From Novosphingobium aureum (GTDB lineage Bacteria; Pseudomonadota; Alphaproteobacteria; Sphingomonadales; Sphingomonadaceae): 64,000 nt of DNA. Each line of letters opens with the position of its first letter. Position 1 is the first letter of the stretch. The stretch lies in the NCBI RefSeq assembly GCF_015865035.1, contig NZ_JADZGI010000001.1, positions 2,790,001 to 2,854,000 on the forward strand. The letters are read 5' to 3'. Positions 34,889 to 43,410 of this stretch are shown in pieces. Below the pieces are notes generated by a model that saw only the letters and a list, made by a program, of their open reading frames with translations, was not told where the DNA came from and did no database searches. The position numbers and the translations under genes were made by a program.

Positions 34889-36022
34889 TCAGGCAGCGGC
34901 CTTGACGGTGGCGTAGGCCCAGTCAAGCCAGGGACCGAGGTCCTCGATGTCCTGGGTATTGACCGTGGCGCCGCACCAGATGCGAAGGCCTGCGGGCGCA
35001 TCGCGGTAGCCGGCGAGATCGAAGGCCGCGCCTTCCTTCTCCAGAGCGGCGGCGAACTTCTTGATGAAGTCGGTGTCCGCGCCTTCGACGGTCAGGCAGA
35101 CCGAGGTCTTCGAACGGGTCGCCGGATCGGCGGCCAGGTGGCCGAGCCAGTCGCGGTCGGCTACGATCTTGTCGAGCGCGGCAGCGTTGGCGTCCGAACG
35201 GGCCTTGAGGCCTTCGAGGCCGCCCAGATCCTTGGCCCACTCCAGCGCGAAGATCGCGTCTTCGACGGCCAGCATCGAGGGGGTGTTGATCGTCTCGCCC
35301 TTGAAGATGCCCTCGATCAGCTTGCCGCCCTTGGTGAGGCGGAAGATTTTGGGGAGCGGGCGATCGGGGGTGTAGCTCTCCAGACGCTCGACCGCACGGG
35401 GGCCGAGGATCAGAACGCCGTGGCCGCCCTCGCCGCCCAGGACCTTCTGCCAGGAGAAGGTGGCAACGTCGATCTTGGACCAGTCGATGTCGTAGGCGAA
35501 GACGCCCGAGGTCGCGTCGGCGAAGGCCAGGCCTTCACGGTCGGCGGGAATGAAGTCCGCGCTGGGAACGCGCACGCCCGAGGTGGTGCCGTTCCAGGTG
35601 AAGAGCACGTCGTTGCTCCAATCCACCTGGGTGAGGTCGGGGATCTGGCCGTAGTCGGCGCGGATCACGGTGGGGTCGAGCTTGAGCTGCTTGACGGCGT
35701 CCGTCACCCAGCCTTCGCCGAAGCTTTCCCAGGCGAGCGTGGTGACCGGCTTGGCGCCGAGCATGGTCCACATGGCCATCTCGAAGGCGCCGGTGTCGGA
35801 ACCGGGAACAATACCGATGCGGTGGGTGTCGGGCAGCTGCAGCACTTCGCGCATCAGGTCGATGCAGTACTGAAGGCGCGTCTTGCCGATCTTCGCGCGG
35901 TGCGAACGACCCAGCGATTCGGTGGCCAGCTTTTCGGGAGCAAAGGTGGGTGCCTTGGCGCAGGGACCCGACGAGAAATGCGGACGCGCAGGCTTGCGCG
36001 CCGGTACCGTGATATCAGTCAT
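34889..36022 (-). CDS. serC: Phosphoserine aminotransferase
   Basis: PLP enzyme transferring an amino group from glutamate to 3-phosphohydroxypyruvate. 377 residues of the alphaproteobacterial form. HFSSGPCAKAP at the N-terminus, RIGIVPGSDTGAFEMAMW near 75, DATSGVFAYDIDW near 170 and the PLP-lysine in ATFSWQKVLGGEGGHGVL near 195. It heads the serC-serA unit and is preceded by a structured leader. Confidence 0.95.
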   Translation of the reverse strand: MTDITVPARKPARPHFSSGPCAKAPTFAPEKLATESLGRSHRAKIGKTRLQYCIDLMREVLQLPDTHRIGIVPGSDTGAFEMAMWTMLGAKPVTTLAWESFGEGWVTDAVKQLKLDPTVIRADYGQIPDLTQVDWSNDVLFTWNGTTSGVRVPSADFIPADREGLAFADATSGVFAYDIDWSKIDVATFSWQKVLGGEGGHGVLILGPRAVERLESYTPDRPLPKIFRLTKGGKLIEGIFKGETINTPSMLAVEDAIFALEWAKDLGGLEGLKARSDANAAALDKIVADRDWLGHLAADPATRSKTSVCLTVEGADTDFIKKFAAALEKEGAAFDLAGYRDAPAGLRIWCGATVNTQDIEDLGPWLDWAYATVKAAA

Positions 36023-36080
36023 TTAAGACTCTCCTTACAGAGAGCTCGCGCGGCGTTGGGACCGCGTGGCCCGAAGCCGC
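36023..36080 (-). ncRNA. serC RNA motif (cis-regulatory leader)
   Basis: The serC leader folds into two hairpins. The first (36080-36050) is GCGGC-TTC-GGGCC-ACGC-GGTCCC-AAC-GCCGC, a stem with a symmetric internal loop. The second (36044-36029) is CTCTC/GAGAG with the loop TGTAA; its right arm contains the Shine-Dalgarno GGAGAG, six bases before the ATG. Two hairpins with the ribosome site in the second are what is known for the alphaproteobacterial serC motif; ligand unknown. Confidence 0.68.
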
Positions 36081-36227
36081 ATCTAAGCCTGCCAATGTGA
36101 AAGTCAAACGATTCGCACGCCGAGGCGACTCCCCTCCGGGATAATCCGAGTTTGCTCCGGATGGCCCGGCGGGTAGACTGGGCCCACGCTAAACCCCGGG
36201 TTAATCACGAATTGCGATAACGTCCCC

Positions 36228-36920
36228 ATGCGCGGTACCGTCCTGATCCTGCCTTTGCTCGGCCTGCTTGCCGGGTGTGTCGACATTCCACGCTCGAAAT
36301 CCCCGCAGTCGCGCGAAGGCGCAGGAAAATCGAGCAGGCAGGCTGTACGCCAGTCAACCCGAACCTTCTCGCCGCGACCCGAGTACGGTCAGTGCCTCAG
36401 CAAGCTGGGCGCGCAGCAGGCCAGCTTCCGACCACTGGAGGACAAGTATTACGGGAAAGGCTGTTCGACGCTTGGCACGGTGCAGCTCTCCTCGCTCGCC
36501 AGTGACACCGCCTCGCTCAGCCTCACCAACCTTGGCCCGGTGACCTGCCCAATGGCGACCGGCTTTGCCGGTTGGGCGCGCTTCGGCGTGGACCGGGCGG
36601 CAGAACAGATCTTCGGTAGCCGGGTGGCTCGGATCGAGACCTATGGCAGCTACAATTGCCGCAACGTCGCGGGTACGAGCCGACGCTCAGGTCATGCCAC
36701 CGCCAATGCAATCGACGTCTCCGCATTCGTTCTGGCCGACGGGCACCGCATCAGCGTGCTCGACGACTGGTCGGGCGGGAGCCGGGAAGAGCGACGTTTC
36801 CTGCGCATCGTCCATGACAGCGCGTGCAAGCGTTTCGGAATGGTGCTGGGCCCCGACTACAACTCGGCGCACGAGAACCATTTCCATCTGGAAGCCAGCG
36901 ACGGCAGCTTCTGCCGTTGA
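36228..36920 (+). CDS. Extensin-like family lipoprotein
   Basis: 230 residues with a lipoprotein signal (LILPLLGLLAGC). After a Ser/Arg-rich linker the extensin-like C domain runs from about 50 to the end: four or more Cys, VTCPMATGFAGWARFGVD near 105, GSYNCRNVAGTSRRSGHATANAIDVSAF near 143, and the closing NSAHENHFHLEA. The HATANAIDV and HFHLE His/Asp set resembles zinc D,D-carboxypeptidases (M15-like), so a cell-wall peptidase role is plausible but unproven. Confidence 0.85.
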   Translation: MRGTVLILPLLGLLAGCVDIPRSKSPQSREGAGKSSRQAVRQSTRTFSPRPEYGQCLSKLGAQQASFRPLEDKYYGKGCSTLGTVQLSSLASDTASLSLTNLGPVTCPMATGFAGWARFGVDRAAEQIFGSRVARIETYGSYNCRNVAGTSRRSGHATANAIDVSAFVLADGHRISVLDDWSGGSREERRFLRIVHDSACKRFGMVLGPDYNSAHENHFHLEASDGSFCR

Positions 36921-36966
36921 GCCCGGCGGCTCCCCTGCCCCCGACGAGGCAGGATCGGCTCGTGTA

Positions 36967-37731
36967 TCAGCCCGAAACGGCCTCGGCGCGCGCTTCCATG
37001 CGGTAGTCCGGCAGCGCGTCGAGCGCCTGACGCAAGGCCTCGCCCCAGCCTTCAGAGACGGCCTGCAGATAGGGATCGCCCGCCTCGATGCGGCGCTCGT
37101 GAAGCGGAGTGAAGCAGTCGCGCTCGATCACCAGCAGGTCGAGCGGCAGGCCGACCGAGAGATTGGCCTTGAGCGTGGAGTCGAACGAGACCGTCATCAG
37201 CTTCACCGCAGCCTCGAAGCTCATGTCGGGCTGGTAGCCGCGCAGCAGGATCGGGCGTCCATACTTGGTCTCGCCGATCTGGAAGAAGGGCGTATCGAAG
37301 CTCGCCTCGATGAAGTTGCCTTCGGGGTAGATCAGGAACAGGCGCGGTTCCATCCCGGCGATCTGGCCTGCGACGATGATCGTCGCGCTGAAGGTACCTG
37401 CCGCAGCGCGCGGACCGTTGTCCTCTGCGCGCGAGGAGATCGTCTCGCGCAGCAGATCGCCGACGATCGTCGCGACCTGGAACATGGTCTCGGCCTCGAG
37501 CAGCGAATTGCTACGCTGCGACGGTGCCTTGTTGCGCTCCTCCAGCTGGCTGATCACGGCCTGCGTGGTAGCGAGGTTACCCGCGGTCATCACCGAGATG
37601 ATGCGCTCGCCCGAGATTTCCCAGTGATGCATCTTGCGGAAGGTGGAGATGTTGTCGACGCCCGAATTGGTGCGGGTGTCGCTCATGAGCACGAGCCCAC
37701 GCTCCAGCATCATGCCAACGCAATAGGTCAT
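36967..37731 (-). CDS. Anbu, proteasome-type N-terminal threonine hydrolase
   Basis: 254 residues from the ATG at 37731. With this start Thr becomes residue 2, exposed after Met removal as N-terminal-nucleophile enzymes need (MTYCVGMMLERGLVLMSDTR). An upstream GTG at 37800 would bury it behind 23 residues unlike the family. Ntn-fold features: DTRTNSGVDNI near 18 and the Lys/Asp set of HslV-like subunits. Anbu assembles into helical or ring-like oligomers; substrate unknown. It ends the operon with transglutaminase, alpha-E and ATP-grasp genes, the known Anbu neighbourhood. Confidence 0.85.
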   Translation of the reverse strand: MTYCVGMMLERGLVLMSDTRTNSGVDNISTFRKMHHWEISGERIISVMTAGNLATTQAVISQLEERNKAPSQRSNSLLEAETMFQVATIVGDLLRETISSRAEDNGPRAAAGTFSATIIVAGQIAGMEPRLFLIYPEGNFIEASFDTPFFQIGETKYGRPILLRGYQPDMSFEAAVKLMTVSFDSTLKANLSVGLPLDLLVIERDCFTPLHERRIEAGDPYLQAVSEGWGEALRQALDALPDYRMEARAEAVSG

Positions 37732-37884
37732 CGACGTCTTGGCCCCTGCACTCTTTGCGGACGCACCCGAATCGAATGCATCGTAATTCAACTGCACCAC
37801 TTCGCACAGCCGTGCGACCCGGCTGACTTTTCTGGATTATCCTTGCTGCAGCGTTCGGACCAACAAGGACTCCTTACGCGAATC

Positions 37885-38736
37885 CTACTGCTGACCGGTC
37901 CCGGAAGACTGTTGCTGCTGCTGTCCTCCTAGCACCTTCTCGGCCACCGACAACTGCACATCGAGATGGCTATCCCCACCTCCCGACGCGACACCGGTAA
38001 CCGGAGCCGCCTCGCTGTAGTCACAACCGCTGGCCACGCGAATGTACCTATCGTCGGGACAGACCTCGTTGGAGACGTCGAAACCGACCCAGCCCAGCCC
38101 CGGCACGTGGGCCTCGGCCCAGCCATGCCCGGCCTCCTGCTCCTCGCGGTCGTCCATCTTGAGATAGCCGCCGACGTAGCGCATCGGAATGTCGACGAGG
38201 CGGCCGGCGCTGATCATGATGTGCGCGTGGTCCTGGCAAACGCCCTTGCCCGCCGCCAGCGCCTCCTCGGCAGTAGTGCCGACGTCGGTCTGTCCTGGGA
38301 CATACTCGACCTGCTGCCCGACCGCGCGCGACAACGCGTGGAGGAAGGCCAGCGTATCGCCCTTGTCGACATCGATAGAGGAGACCAGCTGCCGCACCTT
38401 GCTTCCGGGCTTGGTCAGTGCGGTCGGTCTCAGGAAGCACCACAGGGGCATATGCCCCGAGTGCATGCCGATGACGCCATTGTTGTCGCTGGTCCGCACG
38501 GTGCCCGAACAGGTCACCACGACCTCTTCGGCGCCCTGCTCGATCGAGACCAGGGTCACGTGGTTGTGGTTCTGGTCCTCGTATTCGGCCTCGACGCGAG
38601 CGCCAGCGAGGTCCATCGTCCAGTCCAGCACTTCCTGACCATGCGTGGACTTGGGCCGCAAACGCAGGCGCTGCAGGCCGTGGGTAACCGCCTCGGTGAA
38701 GACGTAGCGGGTGGTATGAGTGACGGTCAGCAGCAC
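37885..38736 (-). CDS. Transglutaminase-like (Cys-His-Asp) protein of the Anbu operon
   Basis: 283 residues. N-terminal beta domain (LLTVTHTTRYVFTEAVTHGLQRLRLRP), then the papain-like core with Cys in AAGKGVCQDHAHIMI near 165, His in AGHGWAEAHVPGLGWVGFD near 205 and Asp just after. Such bacterial transglutaminase-fold proteins are usually peptidases or amidases. The C-terminus is Gln-rich (five consecutive Gln) and probably disordered. Encoded between Anbu and the alpha-E gene, eight bases after the latter. Confidence 0.85.
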   Translation of the reverse strand: MLLTVTHTTRYVFTEAVTHGLQRLRLRPKSTHGQEVLDWTMDLAGARVEAEYEDQNHNHVTLVSIEQGAEEVVVTCSGTVRTSDNNGVIGMHSGHMPLWCFLRPTALTKPGSKVRQLVSSIDVDKGDTLAFLHALSRAVGQQVEYVPGQTDVGTTAEEALAAGKGVCQDHAHIMISAGRLVDIPMRYVGGYLKMDDREEQEAGHGWAEAHVPGLGWVGFDVSNEVCPDDRYIRVASGCDYSEAAPVTGVASGGGDSHLDVQLSVAEKVLGGQQQQQSSGTGQQ

Positions 38737-38744
38737 AAAAAGCC

Positions 38745-39695
38745 TTACTCTGTGAAGCGATAGTCGGCGGCGATCGCGTTCCCGATGTCGATCGTCTTGG
38801 AAATCACCAGTTGCAGGTACTCGTGCAGCCCCTGCTCGAAGATGTCCTCGATCGTGGTCTGGTGCAGCGCCGCACCGGTGTCGCGCAGCAGTTCATGCGC
38901 CGCCGTCTCGCCGCCGTATTCCTTGGCGAGTCCAGCCATGTTGCTGCGGATCTTCTCGTAGCAGAACACGAGACTGCGCGGGAACTGGCCGTCGAGGATC
39001 AGGAAGCGAGCGATCTCGCGCGGCTCCATCGTATGCGCGTTGAGCCAGGAGAAGGCGCGATTGCCCGCGACCGAGCGCAGCAGCGTGTCCCACTGCTGGT
39101 TGTCGAGGTTCGAGCCGACCCAGGCCGTGCTTGGCAGCAACACGTAGTACTTCACGTCGAGGATGCGCGCGGTGTTGTCCGCGCGTTCGATGAAGGTGCC
39201 GATGCGTGCGAAGTTGTAGACCTCGTTGCGCAGCATCGAGTTCTCGAAGGCGCCGCGCACCAGCATGTTGGTGCGCCGGATCGCCATGAGCGCCTCGCGC
39301 AGGCCGGTTTCGCGCACGGGCCGCGCAAGCAGGTCCTTGATCGTCAGCCAGCCCTCGTTGATCGCCTCCCACACCGAATTGGTGATCGAGGTGCGCACGA
39401 CGCGGGCGTTGGTTCGCGCATTTTCCATCATGCACAGCACGGAGCCGGGATTGTCCTTGTCGCGCAGGACATAGTTGAACACCTGAGGCCCGGCGAAGTC
39501 CTCGCCGTACTTCTCGATGTATTCGTCGACGAGGCCCGCGGTGGTGAGCACCGAGCGCCATTCATCGTACTGCGAATCCTTGCTCGCGCTGGTCAGCGCG
39601 AGGTGGAAGCCCACGTCGAGCAGGCGCGCGGTGTTCTCGGCCCGCTCGAGATAGCGGGCCATCCAGTATACGCCATTGGCTGCACGTCCGAGCAT
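38745..39695 (-). CDS. Alpha-E domain protein
   Basis: 316 residues, nearly all helical, beginning LGRAANGVYWMARYLERAENTARLLDV, the alpha-E signature, with a second ARIGTFIERADNTARILDV copy near 170. The molecular role is unknown; it always travels with circularly permuted ATP-grasp and transglutaminase proteins. The ATG overlaps the ATP-grasp stop by one base (TGATG). Confidence 0.88.
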   Translation of the reverse strand: MLGRAANGVYWMARYLERAENTARLLDVGFHLALTSASKDSQYDEWRSVLTTAGLVDEYIEKYGEDFAGPQVFNYVLRDKDNPGSVLCMMENARTNARVVRTSITNSVWEAINEGWLTIKDLLARPVRETGLREALMAIRRTNMLVRGAFENSMLRNEVYNFARIGTFIERADNTARILDVKYYVLLPSTAWVGSNLDNQQWDTLLRSVAGNRAFSWLNAHTMEPREIARFLILDGQFPRSLVFCYEKIRSNMAGLAKEYGGETAAHELLRDTGAALHQTTIEDIFEQGLHEYLQLVISKTIDIGNAIAADYRFTE

Positions 39696-41137
39696 CAGTC
39701 CTCCAGCACCCAGCTGTCCTTGGTGCCACCGCCCTGCGAGGAATTGACCACCAGCGATCCCTTCTTGAGCGCCACGCGCGTCAGTCCGCCCGGCGTGATG
39801 TCGATACCTTCGGGCGAGACCAGTACGAAGGGACGCAAGTCGACATGGCGCGGCGCCAGCCCTTCTTTGGTGAAGATCGGCACGGTCGAGAGCGAAAGCG
39901 TGGGCTGGGCGATGTAGTTTTCCGGCCGCGCACGAAGCTTGGCCTCGAAGTCGGAGAGTTCGCGCTTCGAGGAAGTCGGCCCGATCAGCATGCCGTATCC
40001 ACCCGAGCCGTGGACCTCCTTGACGACCAGATCCTTAAGGTTGTCGAGCACGTAGGCGAGCGCATCGCTTTCCGAGCAGCGCCAGGTGGGCACGTTCTGC
40101 AGGATCGGTTTCTCGCCGGTGTAGAACTCGACGATCTCGGGCATGTAGGAATAGATCGCCTTGTCGTCGGCGATGCCGGTGCCGGGCGCATTGGCGATGG
40201 TGACGCCGCCGGCACGGTAGACGTCCATGATCCCGGCCACGCCAAGCGCGGATTCGGGATTGAAGGTCAGCGGATCGAGGAAATCGTCGTCGACGCGGCG
40301 GTAGATGACGTCAATCGCCTTGTAGCCGGTGGTCGTGCGCATCGCGACCCGCCCGTTGATGATGCGCAGGTCGTTGCCCTCGACTAGCTCGGCGCCCATC
40401 TGGTCGGCGAGGAAGGCATGCTCGAAATAGGCCGAGTTGTAGATGCCCGGTGTCAGCACCGCGACCACCGGACGCTTGCCAGCAGCGGCATCGTAGGCTG
40501 GCGGCGCGCAGGCACGCAGCGAGCGCGCGAGCCGGCGCGGATAGTCCGAGACCTGGCGGACCGGGATCTGCGTGAACAGCTCCGGGAACATCGCCATCAT
40601 CGTCTCGCGGTTCTCGAGCATATACGAGACGCCCGAAGGCGTGCGCGCATTGTCCTCGAGCACCATGAAGTCGTCCTCGCCGGTACGCACGAGGTCGATG
40701 CCGACGATGTGGGTATAGACCCCGCCCGGCGGCGTGAAGCCGATCATCTGCGAGAGAAAGGCATCGTTGTTGCGCAGTGCGCTGATCGGCAGGCGGCCCG
40801 AACGCACGATCTCCTGACGGTGGTAGAGATCCTGGAGGAAGGCGTTGATCGCCCGCACCCTCTGCTCGATGCCCTTGGTCAGCTTGCGCCATTCCTTCGC
40901 GGTGATGATCCGGGGGATCATGTCGAAGGGGATCAGGCGCTCTTCCGCGTCGGCTTCACCGTAAACGTTGAAGGTAATTCCGATCCGCCGGAAGAAATGC
41001 TCCGCTTCCGCGTCCTGCCGACGCAGCCAGGACTTGTCTTGGGCATCGTACCAATTGCGAAATTCAGAGTAGGCAGCACGAACGGTGCCGTCCTCGTGGA
41101 GCATTTCGTCGAACTTCGGTGTGCTCGCAGCCGTCAT
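39695..41137 (-). CDS. Circularly permuted type 2 ATP-grasp protein
   Basis: Putative ATP-dependent carboxylate-amine ligase; 480 residues. N-terminal SWLRRQDAEAEHFFRRIGITF, RIITAKEWRKLTKGIEQRVRA near 80, GVYTHIVGIDLVRTGEDDFMVLEDNARTPSGVSYMLENR near 145-180, and the C-terminal VVKEVHGSGGYGMLIG near 390 with the ATP-binding Gly loop. First gene of the Anbu operon. The family is suspected to form a peptide-type bond; the product is unknown. Confidence 0.88.
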   Translation of the reverse strand: MTAASTPKFDEMLHEDGTVRAAYSEFRNWYDAQDKSWLRRQDAEAEHFFRRIGITFNVYGEADAEERLIPFDMIPRIITAKEWRKLTKGIEQRVRAINAFLQDLYHRQEIVRSGRLPISALRNNDAFLSQMIGFTPPGGVYTHIVGIDLVRTGEDDFMVLEDNARTPSGVSYMLENRETMMAMFPELFTQIPVRQVSDYPRRLARSLRACAPPAYDAAAGKRPVVAVLTPGIYNSAYFEHAFLADQMGAELVEGNDLRIINGRVAMRTTTGYKAIDVIYRRVDDDFLDPLTFNPESALGVAGIMDVYRAGGVTIANAPGTGIADDKAIYSYMPEIVEFYTGEKPILQNVPTWRCSESDALAYVLDNLKDLVVKEVHGSGGYGMLIGPTSSKRELSDFEAKLRARPENYIAQPTLSLSTVPIFTKEGLAPRHVDLRPFVLVSPEGIDITPGGLTRVALKKGSLVVNSSQGGGTKDSWVLED

Positions 41138-41272
41138 CGTGACTCCCGTTTGTCCATGTGATGCAACATGAAACGGGACTTGCCAAGCGCACTCGCTGCA
41201 CTTGCGAAATAAATTGTCTAACGGTGGTAACGCTCCGCGGGACGGACCCGGACCGCAACCCGCACAGGCTTG

Positions 41273-41884
41273 TCAGTCAAGCAGCCCGCGCGCCACGAGG
41301 TCCGCGCGCAACGCATCCGCCCCGTGGAAGTGGTGCACATTCCAGCCGAGCGCTGCGGCACCGGCAATGTTGTCGGCGCGATCGTCGACGAACAGCATGC
41401 GCTGCGGCGCGTGCCCGAAGCGGCTTGCGGCCAGCTCGTAGATCGCAGGATCAGGCTTCACCAGCTTCTCGTCACCGGAGACGACGATATCGCCGAACAG
41501 GTCGAACAGCGGCTCGCTCGCGCGGTATTCGCGCCAGAACGGGCTGGCGAAGTTGGTGATCACGTAGAGGGGGACCTCGCGCGCGGACAATTCGCGCACG
41601 ATCTCGTGCGTACCGGGGATATTGCCGGGTATCGTCTCGAGGAACCGTGTGGCGTAAGCGTCGAGCACGTCGTCGTTGCCCGGAAACCGTGCCTTGCGCT
41701 CGGCAACGAGGTCGGCCAGCGCCTCGCCCGCATCATGCCGGAAGTGCCACTCTTCGGTGATCACCTCGTTCGTGACATGCGCCAGCCGCTCGGGATCCTC
41801 GACGACGCGTGCCAGCAGACGGTGCAGATCCCACTGCACCAGCACCCGACCGACATCGAAAACGACTGCATCTATTCCGGACAT
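41273..41884 (-). CDS. HAD-superfamily hydrolase (subfamily IA)
   Basis: 203-residue phosphatase-like protein. Motif I AVVFDVGRVLVQWD at residues 6-19, where Val replaces the second catalytic Asp position expected in DxD and the fold uses DVGRV as in YihX-type members. Motif II YVITNFAS near 108, Lys in SGDEKLVKPDPAIYELA near 138, motif III MLFVDDRADNIAGA near 163. Probably a small sugar-phosphate phosphatase. Start is directly behind a hairpin that covers the only G-rich ribosome site. Confidence 0.82.
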   Translation of the reverse strand: MSGIDAVVFDVGRVLVQWDLHRLLARVVEDPERLAHVTNEVITEEWHFRHDAGEALADLVAERKARFPGNDDVLDAYATRFLETIPGNIPGTHEIVRELSAREVPLYVITNFASPFWREYRASEPLFDLFGDIVVSGDEKLVKPDPAIYELAASRFGHAPQRMLFVDDRADNIAGAAALGWNVHHFHGADALRADLVARGLLD

Positions 41885-41888
41885 GACA

Positions 41889-41913
41889 AGACCCCCGCTT
41901 TTGGCGGGGGTCT
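41889..41913 (-). promoter_or_regulatory. Hairpin immediately upstream of the HAD gene
   Basis: AGACCCCCGC (41889-41898) and GCGGGGGTCT (41904-41913) make a perfect 10-bp stem with a five-base loop. On the minus strand it lies 68 bases after the rpmJ stop and ends five bases before the HAD ATG. It could terminate rpmJ (poor U-tract) or block the HAD ribosome site, since the only G-run upstream is inside the stem. Confidence 0.6.
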
Positions 41914-41980
41914 GTTACGTCATCGCAAGGACCCTTCCGCCGTCAACTCCCGCCGGCACCGACAGGAGGGGCGAAACGAA

Positions 41981-42106
41981 TCAGCCCTGGCGCGCCTTGA
42001 AGCGCGGCTGCGTCTTGTTGATGACGTAGGTACGGCCACGGCGACGGATCACGCGGTTGTCGCGGTGACGGCCCTTGAGCGACTTGAGGCTGTTGCGAAT
42101 CTTCAT
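41981..42106 (-). CDS. rpmJ: 50S ribosomal protein L36
   Basis: 41 residues starting KIRNSLKSLKGRHRDNRVIR and ending KTQPRFKARQG. It lacks all four zinc-binding cysteines, the alphaproteobacterial (C-minus, YkgO-like) form, so it does not depend on zinc. It is strongly basic, as expected. A short GC hairpin (42131-42147) lies in its leader. Confidence 0.95.
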   Translation of the reverse strand: MKIRNSLKSLKGRHRDNRVIRRRGRTYVINKTQPRFKARQG

Positions 42107-42355
42107 GTCTTGTCTCGTCCAGGTTGGTCTGGCGGTTACCGACCGCCGGAAAATCGAAGAGCGCCGTTAATCCGCGCGCACCGCAGAGTCAAGCTTCGCG
42201 TCGAGCGCCGGATGACGCAGGCCATCGCAATACGCACGAAAGACGCGGGCCTTGCGCCCGGCCCTATGGCAGTTCATTCATCGCACGGCAATCGCGCGCG
42301 GCCCATGAAATCAGGGGTGCGACCCCAATAACGCCGAAGAAAGATCGCAACACCC

Positions 42356-43255
42356 ATGACATTGCCGAGCGAAAAGCTCTCCGCCTTGCGTGCCTCGCGC
42401 CGCCTGCGCAGCCTCGCCGCTGGCCTGTGCGCGCTCGGAACTCTCGCCGTGACCACGCCCGCGATGGCGCAGGGCCCCGGAGGCTGGGGCGGCTGGGGCA
42501 ACCGGGGCTGGGGTGGAATGGGTTGGCGCGGCGCCTATCCCGACCGACCCTACCGCACCCGCTCGACCAGCCAGCGCGATCCGCGAGAGGGCCGTGTCGA
42601 CGTTTCGCGCTTCGTGATCGACAGCCCGCAGGCCGCCAGCCTCGGCAAGGGACCGATCATCATTGAATCGCGCTCGGCAGAAACGCCAGTCAGCGAGACC
42701 GGCAATCTCAGCGCCGAGCCGATCGCCGGACAGCCGCCGGGCCCTCCTGCGCCGCCCGCTTATGCTCCGCCGCAGGAAGCGAAAAGCGCATGGATGGCGC
42801 CCGCGACCCGCACGATCTACGAAGCTGCGGTACTGGATGGTTTCGTCAGCGCGGGTTACGACACGCTACATCCCGATGCGGCGCAGGCGCAGGTCGCCAG
42901 CATCGAGATCGACCGACGCCTGCTCACCCCGGCCGAAGAAAAGCGCAACCCGGTCAGTGGCAGTGCCGCCATGTCGGTCGGCACGTATGGATCGGCCTAT
43001 GGACTGGCGGTCAATGTCGACCTGTCCAAGCCGCGCGGCGCGCTCGTCGCCACGCGCATGACGCTGCGCATCCGCGACCATGTCGGCGGCACGGTGCTGT
43101 GGGAAGGTCACGCCGAGATAGCGACGCGCGACGACGACGATGACTGGGATGACGGCGAAATCGCGGCCCGGCTGGCCTCGGCCTTGCTCGACCGCTTCCC
43201 TGAAGGCGAGAAGGTCCAGCCGCTTGCCGCCACGGGGATCACCCCCAGCGACTGA
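42356..43255 (+). CDS. DUF4136-like exported protein
   Basis: 299 residues with a signal peptide (SLAAGLCALGTLAVTTPAMA), a Gly/Trp-rich stretch (about 40-60), a Pro-rich linker, and a C-terminal domain (about 140-290) resembling DUF4136: DGFVSAGYDTLHPDAAQAQVA, MSVGTYGSAYGLAVNVDL, MTLRIRDHVGGTVLWEGHAE. It is a distant relative of the lipoprotein encoded 155 bases downstream. Function unknown; probably periplasmic or envelope-associated. Confidence 0.65.
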   Translation: MTLPSEKLSALRASRRLRSLAAGLCALGTLAVTTPAMAQGPGGWGGWGNRGWGGMGWRGAYPDRPYRTRSTSQRDPREGRVDVSRFVIDSPQAASLGKGPIIIESRSAETPVSETGNLSAEPIAGQPPGPPAPPAYAPPQEAKSAWMAPATRTIYEAAVLDGFVSAGYDTLHPDAAQAQVASIEIDRRLLTPAEEKRNPVSGSAAMSVGTYGSAYGLAVNVDLSKPRGALVATRMTLRIRDHVGGTVLWEGHAEIATRDDDDDWDDGEIAARLASALLDRFPEGEKVQPLAATGITPSD

Positions 43256-43259
43256 GTGC

Positions 43260-43278
43260 AGGGCGAGGGTCACGCCCT
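43260..43278 (+). terminator. Short hairpin after the first DUF4136-like gene
   Basis: AGGGCG (43260-43265) pairs with CGCCCT (43273-43278), loop of seven, followed by TCCCC. It sits four bases after the stop; weak without a T-run. Confidence 0.35.
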
Positions 43279-43410
43279 TCCCCCTGCCCGGCCACCGGCC
43301 TGCGCGACCAGCTTGCATCGCGCGGGCTAAGGGGCCACATCGCTTTCAGGCACCGCTGCCGCGAACGCATGACGCGTCAAGGACATAGCGGGCGCGATGG
43401 AGATAGAGCG

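Noticed and set aside
37885..37930. CAG/CTG triplet run at the end of the transglutaminase gene as a functional repeat
   Set aside because: Only five consecutive Gln codons, mixed with other residues; ordinary low-complexity tail.
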